From contig JAUXFB010000005.1 of the NCBI GenBank assembly GCA_030620255.1, positions 1-15,670 of the forward strand: 15,670 nucleotides of DNA. Reading direction: 5' to 3'. This DNA comes from Candidatus Aminicenantota bacterium (GTDB taxonomy: Bacteria; Acidobacteriota; Aminicenantia; UBA2199). The notes beneath the pieces are model-generated. The model was not told the origin of the DNA, ran no database searches, and saw only the letters and a program-made list of their open reading frames with translations. Every line of letters starts with the position of its first letter. Position 1 is the first letter of the stretch. Positions 7,157 through 15,140 of the stretch are shown piece after piece. The position numbers and the translations under genes are program-made.

Positions 7157-8134
7157 ATGAAAAAAGAAAATAACAAATTAATTGCAATAACAGGTGGTTC
7201 AGGTTTTATAGGAAGTCATCTTGTTAACTTTATGAAAGATAAAGGCTTTAGGGCTAGAGTATTAATAAATAAAACTGACCTGAAAAGAGATGATATAGAA
7301 AAATTTTATGGATCAATAAATAATGAACAGGTTATAAAAAAAATTTTGGAAGGTGTTAATATTGTGTTTCATCTTGCATCAGCCTTAGGAAATAGAATTA
7401 TTTCAAATGAAGAGTTCCTGAATATTAATAAAAATGGAACAGAAACTTTACTGAAAATTGCAGTAGAACAGGGAGTAGAAAAAGTTGTACATTTCAGCTC
7501 TGCAGGAGTATATGGTAAATCATCAGGCCTGATTCCTTTAAAAGAAGATAACATTTTAAACCCTATTGATATTTATGAAAAGAGTAAACTTGAAGGAGAA
7601 AAAATTGCACTCTCATATACTGATAAACTCAATATCAGTATTATCAGACCTGGATGGGCTTACGGAGAAGGTGACAGAAGAACATTCAAGCTCATAAAGC
7701 AGATAAATTCAGGACTCTTTTTTATTGTTGGTAAAGGTAATAAACTTCAATCCCCTATTTATATAGATGATCTTATAGAAGCTGTATATGAAATTGCTTC
7801 AAAAGGGGGAAATGGAGAGATTTATAATGCTGGTGGAACATCAATACCAATAAAAATAATGGTTAATCAAATTGCCAAATCACTTAAAAAAAAAATTTTA
7901 CCATTAAAAATGCCTTTGTTTTTAATATATCCTCCTGCTTTCTTACTTGAAAAACTCTTCTCCTTTTTTAATAAAGAGGCACCTTTAACAACCTCAAAAT
8001 TGGCTTTTTTTATAAGAGGTAAGCCATTAAATTCAGATAAATTAAATAATGAACTCAACATAAAGCCAGAAACATCATTTTCAGAAGGAATAAAAAAAGC
8101 AATCAAATGGTATAAAAAAATGAATTGGCTATAA
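7157..8134 (+). CDS. NAD(P)-dependent epimerase/dehydratase (extended SDR family)
   Basis: A 325-residue extended short-chain dehydrogenase/reductase, the family that epimerises, dehydrates or reduces nucleotide sugars. The Rossmann dinucleotide motif GGSGFIG is at 13-19, FHLAS at about 71-75, the HFSSAGVYG strand with the active-site Ser at about 112-120, and the catalytic YEKSK (Tyr140, Lys144). IIRPGWAYGEGD (163-174) is also typical. Compared with GalE-type enzymes the C-terminal part is hydrophobic (PLFLIYPPAFLLEKLF), a trait seen in some epimerases linked to lipid or envelope synthesis. The ATG at 7157 is preferred; an in-frame TTG at 7142 would add five residues, and neither has a Shine-Dalgarno. 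Exact substrate unknown. It opens a plus-strand run with the PP-loop and GT-C genes. Confidence 0.85.
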   Translation: MKKENNKLIAITGGSGFIGSHLVNFMKDKGFRARVLINKTDLKRDDIEKFYGSINNEQVIKKILEGVNIVFHLASALGNRIISNEEFLNINKNGTETLLKIAVEQGVEKVVHFSSAGVYGKSSGLIPLKEDNILNPIDIYEKSKLEGEKIALSYTDKLNISIIRPGWAYGEGDRRTFKLIKQINSGLFFIVGKGNKLQSPIYIDDLIEAVYEIASKGGNGEIYNAGGTSIPIKIMVNQIAKSLKKKILPLKMPLFLIYPPAFLLEKLFSFFNKEAPLTTSKLAFFIRGKPLNSDKLNNELNIKPETSFSEGIKKAIKWYKKMNWL

Positions 8135-8180
8135 TTTTAGACTTTAGCCTAAACACCTAGTATAAATCATTATATTCAAG

Positions 8181-8209
8181 TTGACAAAAACCTATAATAT
8201 TAGTAAAGT
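8181..8209 (+). promoter_or_regulatory. Possible promoter of the PP-loop / GT-C gene pair
   Basis: A perfect -35 box TTGACA (8181-8186) has at 17 bases spacing a weak -10, TAAAGT (8204-8209). A perfect TATAAT also occurs at 8193-8198 but without a matching -35. Either would give a leader holding the AAGGAG ribosome binding site at 8222-8227. The 100-base gap after the epimerase has no convincing terminator, so read-through from 7157 is also possible. Confidence 0.4.
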
Positions 8210-8234
8210 ATGAAATCAAAAAAGGAGATATATA

Positions 8235-9068
8235 ATGAACAATAAATTAAAAAAAGAAGCGATTATCCAATTTTCAGGTGGAATTGATTCATTATACACT
8301 GCATACCTTCTTGGTCAAAAATACGACAAAATACATCTTTTAACTTTTTACAAGGGCTATCTTCATTTTGGCTTAAATTTCAGTAAGCCAAACATAGATA
8401 ATCTAAAAAAAATATTAGGCAATGAAAATGTAATTTTTAAAGTAAAAAATATGAAGGATCTTTTTAAAAAAATGACAGTTAAAGATTTTTTTAAAAACTC
8501 AAAAAAGTATGGAAATGAAACTTCATGGTGTATTCCATGCAGAGCATCTATGGCAATAATGAGCATAATATATGCTCTTGAGAACAACATTCCTGATTAT
8601 ACAGATGGAGCAAACTGGGAACAAGCACCAGACCAGGAGAATTTACTGGTTACTGCTGACAATTTTCCTGGTTATCTTAATTTGATAAAGGAATTTTCAG
8701 ATTTATACAAAGTAAACTATTTTTCACCTGTTTATAAATTAAATACAAGAGAAGAGAGAAGAGAGCTTCTTTTAGATCTTGGCTTTAAAATAGACTGGAA
8801 CAGTCTGGATGTTGATAAACCAAAATCATTAACAAACATATTTAACAGAGATTTTTATAAAAGATACCAGCCAATGTGTATTTCAGGTTGGCTTATTCAC
8901 TGGAAAAGAAACTTTTTTAATAAAAAGGTAAAAACATATGAGGATCAAGTATTAGAATTCATTAAACCTAAATTAGATTTATATGGGAAAAATTATGTTG
9001 AGGCATATTTTAAAGATAGAGGTAAAAATTTAAAAGAAATTTTAAATAAAAGAAATCAATTTAAATGA
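8235..9068 (+). CDS. PP-loop ATP pyrophosphatase-superfamily protein of unknown substrate
   Basis: A 277-residue protein beginning with a beta-strand and PP-loop, IIQFSGGIDS (10-19), the ATP-adenylating motif shared by QueC, TtcA, LarE, ThiI, PAPS reductase and the sugar amidotransferase WbpG. It activates some substrate as an adenylate for attack by a nitrogen or sulfur nucleophile. It has a CxxC in WCIPCRAS (Cys99, Cys102), DGANWEQ (124-130) in the region where relatives bind substrate, RR pairs at 172-176, and a further Cys215 in QPMCISGW. These cysteines could hold a metal or take part in sulfur transfer. I cannot match it to a named subfamily. The Shine-Dalgarno AAGGAG is seven bases upstream. 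Its stop overlaps the next start (ATGA), so it is probably coupled to the membrane glycosyltransferase-like protein. A surface-glycan modification is more likely than tRNA modification, by context only. Confidence 0.75.
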   Translation: MNNKLKKEAIIQFSGGIDSLYTAYLLGQKYDKIHLLTFYKGYLHFGLNFSKPNIDNLKKILGNENVIFKVKNMKDLFKKMTVKDFFKNSKKYGNETSWCIPCRASMAIMSIIYALENNIPDYTDGANWEQAPDQENLLVTADNFPGYLNLIKEFSDLYKVNYFSPVYKLNTREERRELLLDLGFKIDWNSLDVDKPKSLTNIFNRDFYKRYQPMCISGWLIHWKRNFFNKKVKTYEDQVLEFIKPKLDLYGKNYVEAYFKDRGKNLKEILNKRNQFK

Positions 9069-11587
9069 ATGGAAAATCAAAAACAAAGATATTCTTAAAT
9101 TCAAGAATATTACTAAATTCTATTCTATATGTTGACTTGATTCTTATCATTTATTCTTTTTTTTATCCTTCATTGCCAAAATTACATATAATTTATTTAC
9201 CAAAAAAACTCTTAATCCTAAATCTTGCATTTATATTATTAATTTATATTATTAAAGATAAAAATAAAATCATAAAATATCTAACTAGTAAAACATTCAA
9301 AAAAAACATAAAAATTTATATTATAATTCTGTTTCTGATAGTTTTAACGAGAATTCCTTTCCTTATCTATCACAACGCTTTTTTAAATTCAGACAGTTGT
9401 GTAACACTCTTAATGATTAAAAATATCTCAAATGGAGAGAGCTTCCCTATATATTTTTATGGTCAATTATATCAAGGTTCTTTAAACAGTTATATCTCTT
9501 CTCTTTTTTACTTTTCAACAAACAATTTAAAATTGTCCGTTATTTTTTGCAACATCTTATTTTTTTCTCTATTTGTTTTTCTTAGTTTATCTTTAATTAA
9601 TAAGATAACAAATTCTACACAAAATTTCTACACTATTTCAATTCTGTCACTTCCAATTACAATATTGATTTTTTATTCTTTAGAATATATAAGAAGTTAT
9701 GCATTAATTATATTTCTTGAAATTTTACTAATTTTTTGTGTTTATCAAATTATTTTTAATAAAAAAACCCTTTTTTTTGGAGCTGGCTTGACCGCAGGTA
9801 TCTTGCTCTGGATATACCAGCCATCTCTTTCTATCATATCTATTTCTTTAATATCAATTGCTATATTCTCTCTTTTTCAAAAAAAAATAAAACTATTTAT
9901 TAATTCAATTTCCTGTATTCTCCTCGGCTTTATATTTGGAAATTTTGTTCATATTCTTGCTGAAATAAATAATGGATTTATAAATACAAAAGCAATCTTT
10001 TTACCAAAAGATAAAGTCAATATTTTAACTTTTTTTAAAGAAATCCCTTTTTTTAAGATAATATATACTCCTGTAACAGATTTAGATGCAAATATTATTA
10101 TCTCAACTTTTTTATCAATACTTTTTATTTTAGGACTTTTAATGTTAATCTATCAGTTTTTAAAAGAAAAATCATTTAAATGGCTCTTTTTACCCTCTAT
10201 TTTCTTCGTAACTCTTCTCCTAGTCTCTCTCTCAGGATATCCTCCAACACCAAGATTTATTATTCATTATAAGTGCTATTCTTTCTTTACTATCTTGATT
10301 ATTGCTCTATCTTTCAAAAAAATAAATATATTTAATAAAAAAGCCTTTAAAACACTATTTTTGGTCTGTTTCATTATTTTTTCTATCTTTAAAACAAATG
10401 CCTCGCTTCTATTTCTAAAAAAACCGCATAAAGATAATACCAATGACATTAGGTCAATAAATAAAATAAAAAATAACATAATTGTTGGAAATTACTGGAA
10501 TACTAGCAGAATCTCTCCTTTTTTAAATAAGAGTAAAATCATTACTCCTGCACCCTATTTTTTTTCAAAAAGTGGTATGTTTAAATTTTCTAAATATCAT
10601 TTCAACAATCTACGGGTTGGAGATATATGGAGTAAAGAGAAAAAAACATTCATTTCTACAAGAAAAAAAGAAAAATCAATAGATGAATTTTTAGGCCATT
10701 TTGACATAAATTTCACAAAAATGACTTTACCTTCAAAAAGGTATATTCTTTACTCAGATTTTTCGAAAAAATTATCCCCATACTTTTACTCGATTCTCAC
10801 TCTGAAATTAAATACACATTTTGTGAAAACAATCGCAGATTCATATACAAATATAAAAAACATCTTCTCTAAAAAACCAGAAATTAAAATAAAGAACAAT
10901 CAAGTTATCTTATCTATTGATGATTTTGTTAGACACGTTAAATCTAAAGAAGATCAAAAACCAATCAAAGACTGCAGGTTTGTATTAATTAATAAAAAAT
11001 CGAGTTTAAGCTTCCCAATAACTTTAAAAAAAACAAGTTACTCTATACCGAATGGAATGGCCTTTGAAACCGGAAAATTTAAAAAGTACATTTATTTCTT
11101 AAACATCCCAATAATTTATTTAGGTGAATCTGTGATGAAATTCGATATAAACAAAGGAACAATTCTAACATCAAATTTAAGTGATTCTTTACTATTCGGT
11201 GATCCTGCAAAACGTAATAAAAATGTATTAAGAAGAGGAATTCCAATTAATAACACAAAATTTAAAATTTTAAAAGATAATATTGATTATCTTGAGTTCG
11301 ATCTATACTCATTTTTTAATTTCACATCAGCAATCTGGACAAACACCTATAATCAGTATATCTTTATTAATAATACTCCTTTTTATATGAAATATGGAAA
11401 AAACAATATAAAGTATAATGTAAAGATCGGTGAAGAATTAATTTTAAACACAAAGTATAAGACTTTCTTTCGTGCAAAGGATTCTGCTGATAATATAATT
11501 TTTGTAAATACAGGTGTAATCCTTGAAAGAATCATCATTCACAGAAAGGATTTATCAATTAAAATAATCAAACCTTTTTTAAACTAA
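9065..11587 (+). CDS. GT-C-fold glycosyltransferase-like membrane protein with large C-terminal domain of unknown function
   Basis: An 840-residue protein. Residues 1 to about 450 hold roughly 13 hydrophobic segments (for example 17-35, 84-101, 157-178, 209-230, 254-271, 342-365, 398-417, 428-447). After the third, RIPFLIYHNAFLNSDS (96-111) places an Asp where GT-C enzymes have their first-loop acidic catalytic motif. YGQLYQGSLNSYISS (132-146) matches a motif I recall from bacterial GT39/PMT-like proteins. Such enzymes move sugars from lipid-linked donors on the outer face of the inner membrane. Residues about 451-840 are a soluble, Lys/Ile/Phe-rich, probably beta-rich domain that I do not recognise. 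There is no Shine-Dalgarno; translation is coupled by ATGA to the PP-loop gene. It is extremely AT-rich (9 G+C in the 60 bases 9721-9780). It ends nine bases from a convergent gene. Confidence 0.7.
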   Translation: MNGKSKTKIFLNSRILLNSILYVDLILIIYSFFYPSLPKLHIIYLPKKLLILNLAFILLIYIIKDKNKIIKYLTSKTFKKNIKIYIIILFLIVLTRIPFLIYHNAFLNSDSCVTLLMIKNISNGESFPIYFYGQLYQGSLNSYISSLFYFSTNNLKLSVIFCNILFFSLFVFLSLSLINKITNSTQNFYTISILSLPITILIFYSLEYIRSYALIIFLEILLIFCVYQIIFNKKTLFFGAGLTAGILLWIYQPSLSIISISLISIAIFSLFQKKIKLFINSISCILLGFIFGNFVHILAEINNGFINTKAIFLPKDKVNILTFFKEIPFFKIIYTPVTDLDANIIISTFLSILFILGLLMLIYQFLKEKSFKWLFLPSIFFVTLLLVSLSGYPPTPRFIIHYKCYSFFTILIIALSFKKINIFNKKAFKTLFLVCFIIFSIFKTNASLLFLKKPHKDNTNDIRSINKIKNNIIVGNYWNTSRISPFLNKSKIITPAPYFFSKSGMFKFSKYHFNNLRVGDIWSKEKKTFISTRKKEKSIDEFLGHFDINFTKMTLPSKRYILYSDFSKKLSPYFYSILTLKLNTHFVKTIADSYTNIKNIFSKKPEIKIKNNQVILSIDDFVRHVKSKEDQKPIKDCRFVLINKKSSLSFPITLKKTSYSIPNGMAFETGKFKKYIYFLNIPIIYLGESVMKFDINKGTILTSNLSDSLLFGDPAKRNKNVLRRGIPINNTKFKILKDNIDYLEFDLYSFFNFTSAIWTNTYNQYIFINNTPFYMKYGKNNIKYNVKIGEELILNTKYKTFFRAKDSADNIIFVNTGVILERIIIHRKDLSIKIIKPFLN

Positions 11588-11596
11588 TTTTATCTC

Positions 11597-13411
11597 TTAT
11601 AGATATCCAAGTGATTTAAAAGCATTAATCATATCTTTATCTATTGTGACCTTTTCTCCATCTCTCTTTATATTTATTTTACCTTTTTTTACTATTATAT
11701 TAAAAAGGTTTATAAATTTTTTTACCTTCATCATATTTTCAATGTATTTATTATAAAGCTCTTTTGAATCTTTTAATAAATCATAATATTCATATTTACT
11801 ATATTCAGGAGGAGGAGGAGTAAAAAACGATTTCGTTTTATCAGTATACGGTAGATTATAAATAATCTTATTATTATTTTCAATAATTGATATTTTAAAA
11901 GGCAAAGCTGGAACATAAAAGCCATTCGTAATAGATGAGATAATTATTCTATCTTTTGATTTTCCATTTAAAACCTGAATCAAATCCAATCCATCAACTT
12001 TTTTTATATCATAAGAAATATTATAATAATTTAAAATCGTAGGCATTATATCTATCAATGCAACTTCTTTTTCTTCATTTTTACCTCTAAATTCTTCTTT
12101 TGGAAATTTAACAATCAATGGGACTCTTATTAATTCATTATAGAGTGAATGACAATGTCCCCAACCTGAATGGTCAAAGAATTCTTCCCCATGATCAGAG
12201 ATAAAGATAATCATTGAATTGGAATAAATTTTTTTCTTTTTTAAATAATTAATAAATTTACCAAACCACAAATCAAATTCCAATATTTCAGCATCATATA
12301 AATCTATATATGCATATTTCATATCTTTTGATAGTTTAACAAATTGTTTTCTATGGTTTGAACCTACAGTAGGGGCAGACAAACTAGTATATTTAGGATC
12401 TTTATTGAAAACTTTTAAGTACTTTATTTCAGGATTGTAAGGACTATGAACCTGGTAAGTATGTAAAAAGTAAAATGATCTTGGGAAATTATTATTTTCA
12501 ATATCTTTGATAGCTAAATTAAACAAATTTTTTGCAGCATATGAAGATCCTTGATCATTACCAATACTTTTATAATAATCAAATCCACGGAAAAAACCAA
12601 ACCTTGAAGAAATATAAATACCTCCATTTAAACTCCTAGTTGAAAATTGCTGAGACATCTCTTCAATTAAAAAATTAACCCCAGAAGAAAGTATTGTCCC
12701 TCTTTTTATACCATGATTAAATTCATAAAGGGAAGTAAATAAAGACATATGAGAAGGTAATGTCCATGGTGATTGAGAATATGCATTTTTAAAAACAACG
12801 CAATCTTTTGAAAAACTATGTATATTTTTAGCTGTATTTCTCTTATATCCATATGTAGGTAGATGATCCGCCCTTAAAGTGTCAGCACAAATCAAAAACA
12901 CATATTGCCTTTGCTCAATCGGTTTTGTTTTATAAAAAATTGGCTCTCCTATAATTACTGCTCCATTTCCATTTATTTCAATATCTATTTTATCTTTTGC
13001 ATATAATTTTAATTTCCTTTTTATGGTCTTTTTTCCTGTTTTATAAAATCTTTTTTTTATAAGCTTTATACTATTGCGATAAACATCAATCAAAATTCTA
13101 TTATCAGTTTTGACAAATAGTTCAAAATTAAAAATGAAATCACCTTTCAAATTTGGTTCAAGACTAATTCTTTGACCTCTACCTTCCAGAACAAGAAGAT
13201 CTCCTTTGATTGTAACTCCACCCGTTTGATAATATTTTGTTTGGTTAACATTAAAAGATTTTATATTATAGCTTTTTAATATATTGCTATTAACAGACTT
13301 AGATATGTTCAGCTCAACTCTTTTGAAATCTACTTTTTTTTTTATACAAATATAAAATATTGAAACACATATAATTAAAATAAATAATATTATAAATATC
13401 TTTTTTTTCAT
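11597..13411 (-). CDS. Membrane-anchored sulfatase/alkaline-phosphatase-superfamily protein with Thr nucleophile
   Basis: A 604-residue protein: one N-terminal membrane anchor (5-23), a beta-rich region (about 30-160) and a sulfatase-like hydrolase/transferase domain (about 168-500). Metal-site and core motifs are ICADTLRADHLPTYGY (174-189), HTYQVHSPY (317-325), SDHGEEFFDHSGWGHCHS (405-422) and LIRVPLIVKFP (428-438). The position of the formylglycine cysteine (CxPSR in true sulfatases) reads TLPSH, with Thr217. Maturation to formylglycine is therefore impossible, and a Thr nucleophile, as in LtaS/EptA-type phosphotransferases, or a phosphatase/phosphodiesterase activity is more likely. The active site should face the periplasm. 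It is divergent from the acyltransferase gene across an 85-base double promoter, with no Shine-Dalgarno; the promoter places the transcript start close to the ATG. Its partner or substrate is probably a surface glycan or lipid (context only). Confidence 0.82.
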   Translation of the reverse strand: MKKKIFIILFILIICVSIFYICIKKKVDFKRVELNISKSVNSNILKSYNIKSFNVNQTKYYQTGGVTIKGDLLVLEGRGQRISLEPNLKGDFIFNFELFVKTDNRILIDVYRNSIKLIKKRFYKTGKKTIKRKLKLYAKDKIDIEINGNGAVIIGEPIFYKTKPIEQRQYVFLICADTLRADHLPTYGYKRNTAKNIHSFSKDCVVFKNAYSQSPWTLPSHMSLFTSLYEFNHGIKRGTILSSGVNFLIEEMSQQFSTRSLNGGIYISSRFGFFRGFDYYKSIGNDQGSSYAAKNLFNLAIKDIENNNFPRSFYFLHTYQVHSPYNPEIKYLKVFNKDPKYTSLSAPTVGSNHRKQFVKLSKDMKYAYIDLYDAEILEFDLWFGKFINYLKKKKIYSNSMIIFISDHGEEFFDHSGWGHCHSLYNELIRVPLIVKFPKEEFRGKNEEKEVALIDIMPTILNYYNISYDIKKVDGLDLIQVLNGKSKDRIIISSITNGFYVPALPFKISIIENNNKIIYNLPYTDKTKSFFTPPPPEYSKYEYYDLLKDSKELYNKYIENMMKVKKFINLFNIIVKKGKINIKRDGEKVTIDKDMINAFKSLGYL

Positions 13412-13418
13412 TTTTACT

Positions 13419-13448
13419 TTTATATCACAATGTTCTCAATATTGTCAA
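13419..13448 (-). promoter_or_regulatory. Near-consensus promoter giving a leaderless transcript of the sulfatase-like gene
   Basis: On the minus strand a perfect -35 TTGACA (13443-13448), an 18-base spacer and a -10 TATAAA (13419-13424). Only seven bases separate the -10 from the ATG at 13411, so the usual start of transcription falls on or next to the start codon. No Shine-Dalgarno is present, consistent with a leaderless mRNA. Confidence 0.6.
13427..13445 (+). promoter_or_regulatory. Inverted repeat within the divergent promoter, possible operator
   Basis: ACAAT (13427-13431) and ATTGT (13441-13445) form a dyad with a nine-base centre, and the 8-base palindrome CAATATTG (13437-13444) overlaps its right arm. 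The dyad lies between and over the -10 and -35 boxes of the minus-strand promoter, where a repressor would act. The arms are short and AT-rich, so chance is a real alternative. Confidence 0.2.
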
Positions 13449-13461
13449 TAAAAACAGGCTA

Positions 13462-13490
13462 TTGAAATAATGTATAGATTATAATAAAAT
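13462..13490 (+). promoter_or_regulatory. Promoter giving a leaderless transcript of the acyltransferase gene
   Basis: A -35 TTGAAA (13462-13467), a 17-base spacer and a -10 TAAAAT (13485-13490). The ATG begins at 13497, the seventh base after the -10 box, exactly where transcription normally starts. There is no room for a ribosome binding site. The two -35 boxes of the divergent promoters are only 13 bases apart. Confidence 0.55.
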
Positions 13491-13496
13491 AACATT

Positions 13497-14243
13497 ATGC
13501 ATGACTATGAAAAAGAAAATATAGGTGAACAGAAAAAGCTATTAGAAAAAAATAATGGAGCTTTTAAAAAATATAAAAATTTATTCCTTGGTGAAGTTTC
13601 TCTATTGTATTTTTTTAAATATGAATTAATTATAACTTTATGTTCTTCAATTTCAGGAGCTATGGGGTTTGCGCTGAGAAAAATGTTTTTTCCAAAATTA
13701 TTAAAAAAAACTGGGAGAGGTGTGGTATTCGGGAAAAATATGACAATCAGGCATCCGAAAAAGATCGAAATAGGAGACAATGTTGTTTTTGATGACAACA
13801 CTGTAATTGATGCAAAGGGAGACAACAATAAAGGAATAAAAATTGGAAATAATGTTGTAATAGGAAGAAATACAATAATAAGCTGCAAAGGGGGTGATAT
13901 TGAAATCGGAAGCTTTTCAAACATTGGACCAAACAATTATTTGATTTCTGAAAGCCTGTTAAAAATAGGTAACTATGTTTTTACAGCAGGGCAAACATAT
14001 ATAGTTGCAGGAGGAAACCACAGTTTTGAAAAAAGAGATATACCTATCTGGTTCCAGCCATCAGTATCAAAAGGTGGAATAATAATTGAAGATGACATCT
14101 GGATTGGTGCTTCTTCAACAATACTTGATGGAGTTAAAATTGAAAAGGGCTCTATAATCGGTGCAGCAACTCTTGTTCATAAAAGAATTCGCCCATATTC
14201 AATAGCACTTGGTGTTCCTGCTCAGGTTATAAAAAAGAGATAA
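13497..14243 (+). CDS. Left-handed beta-helix (hexapeptide-repeat) acyltransferase
   Basis: A 248-residue acyltransferase of the LpxA/WcaF-like fold. From about residue 75 the chain is a run of imperfect hexapeptide repeats, for example VVFGKNMTIRHP (76-87), IEIGDNVVFDDNTVI (90-104), IKIGNNVVIGRNTII (114-128), IEIGSFSNIG (135-144), IIIEDDIWIGASSTIL (195-210) and VKIEKGSIIGAATLV (213-227), closing with ALGVPAQVIKKR. His175 in GGNHSFEKRDIPI is at the place of the catalytic His. The N-terminal 70 residues form a hydrophobic or amphipathic helix pair that may dock on the membrane. Such enzymes put acetyl or similar groups on sugars of surface polysaccharides. The start lacks a Shine-Dalgarno and fits a leaderless transcript; the methyltransferase gene follows after 28 bases and is probably co-transcribed. 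The acceptor is unknown. Confidence 0.88.
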   Translation: MHDYEKENIGEQKKLLEKNNGAFKKYKNLFLGEVSLLYFFKYELIITLCSSISGAMGFALRKMFFPKLLKKTGRGVVFGKNMTIRHPKKIEIGDNVVFDDNTVIDAKGDNNKGIKIGNNVVIGRNTIISCKGGDIEIGSFSNIGPNNYLISESLLKIGNYVFTAGQTYIVAGGNHSFEKRDIPIWFQPSVSKGGIIIEDDIWIGASSTILDGVKIEKGSIIGAATLVHKRIRPYSIALGVPAQVIKKR

Positions 14244-14271
14244 TATCAGATCTATTTTCTATTAATATAAA

Positions 14272-15063
14272 ATGAAATCCTGGCAAGAAAAACTTTTTAA
14301 AATAAGTCTTATGAAAAAAGACAAAGTACGAATAATCTCAAAACTTATAGATTTCTCAAATAAAGAGGTATTTGATCTTGGATGTAAAGGAGGGGTTGTC
14401 TCATATTATTTAAAAAAGAATGGAGGAAATTGGATTCACTCAGATCTTGACTTAGAAAATTTGTTTAATTCTAAAAAAATATTAATCAACAATATATTTC
14501 AAACATCTGAAAACACACTGCCTCTAAAAGACAATCAATTTGACATAGCTCTTACCCTGGATTTCCTTGAGCATGTTGATAATGACGGAAAAATCCTTGA
14601 AGAGATTAATCGAATATTGAAAAAGAATGGAAAGATTATAATTTCAACTCCAATAAGCGGTAAATTCTTTTTTATAAATTGGATAAAAGCAAAATTTGGT
14701 CTGACTCCTCTAATTTACGGACATAAAAGAGAGGGCTACAGCTTATCTAAACTAAACAAAATGCTTGAAAATAATGGCTTTAAAGTTATATATTCCTCAA
14801 CCTATTCTAAGTTCTTTGTTGAATTTTTCGAAACTGTTTTAAACATAATGTATATTAAAATGAATAAAATTAAGACAAGTAATTTAAGAAGCGGAGCAAT
14901 ATCTCCATCCTCTGAAAAGGATTTAAATAAAAACAGCAAACTTATGAAAATTTATTCTACTTTTATTTACCCAGTAATCTACTTAATAACAAAAATTGAC
15001 AAGTTATTATGGTTTAAAACAGGTTATGCAACATTGGTAATTGCTGAAAAAAAAGAGATATGA
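14272..15063 (+). CDS. SAM-dependent class I methyltransferase with hydrophobic C-terminal tail
   Basis: A 263-residue protein of the Methyltransf_11 type. Motif I is VFDLGCKGG (33-41), with SDLD (57-60) as the acidic end of strand 2, LPLKDNQFDIALTLDFLEHV (83-102) as the motif II region, and RILKKNGKIIISTP (114-127) as post-motif strand 5. After about residue 225 a hydrophobic stretch, IYPVIYLITKIDKLLWF (232-248), is predicted to lie on or in the membrane, as is common in methyltransferases acting on polyprenyl-linked or lipid-linked glycans. There is no Shine-Dalgarno ahead of the ATG. It lies 28 bases after the acyltransferase with no terminator between, so one transcript is likely. The methyl acceptor cannot be told. 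Confidence 0.82.
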   Translation: MKSWQEKLFKISLMKKDKVRIISKLIDFSNKEVFDLGCKGGVVSYYLKKNGGNWIHSDLDLENLFNSKKILINNIFQTSENTLPLKDNQFDIALTLDFLEHVDNDGKILEEINRILKKNGKIIISTPISGKFFFINWIKAKFGLTPLIYGHKREGYSLSKLNKMLENNGFKVIYSSTYSKFFVEFFETVLNIMYIKMNKIKTSNLRSGAISPSSEKDLNKNSKLMKIYSTFIYPVIYLITKIDKLLWFKTGYATLVIAEKKEI

Positions 15064-15140
15064 TGCAAACCTGATTAAAGAGGATTTTATTACTACTATA
15101 TATTGCTTTTTTTTAAATAAAATGATAGGATTTTTTCACA

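Noticed and set aside
8135..8160. TTTAG/CTAAA repeat after the epimerase as a terminator
   Set aside because: The stem is only five pairs, and no T-tract follows it.
11597..13411. Calling the product an arylsulfatase
   Set aside because: The formylglycine Cys/Ser is replaced by Thr217 and the following Arg by His, so a sulfatase name would over-state the evidence.
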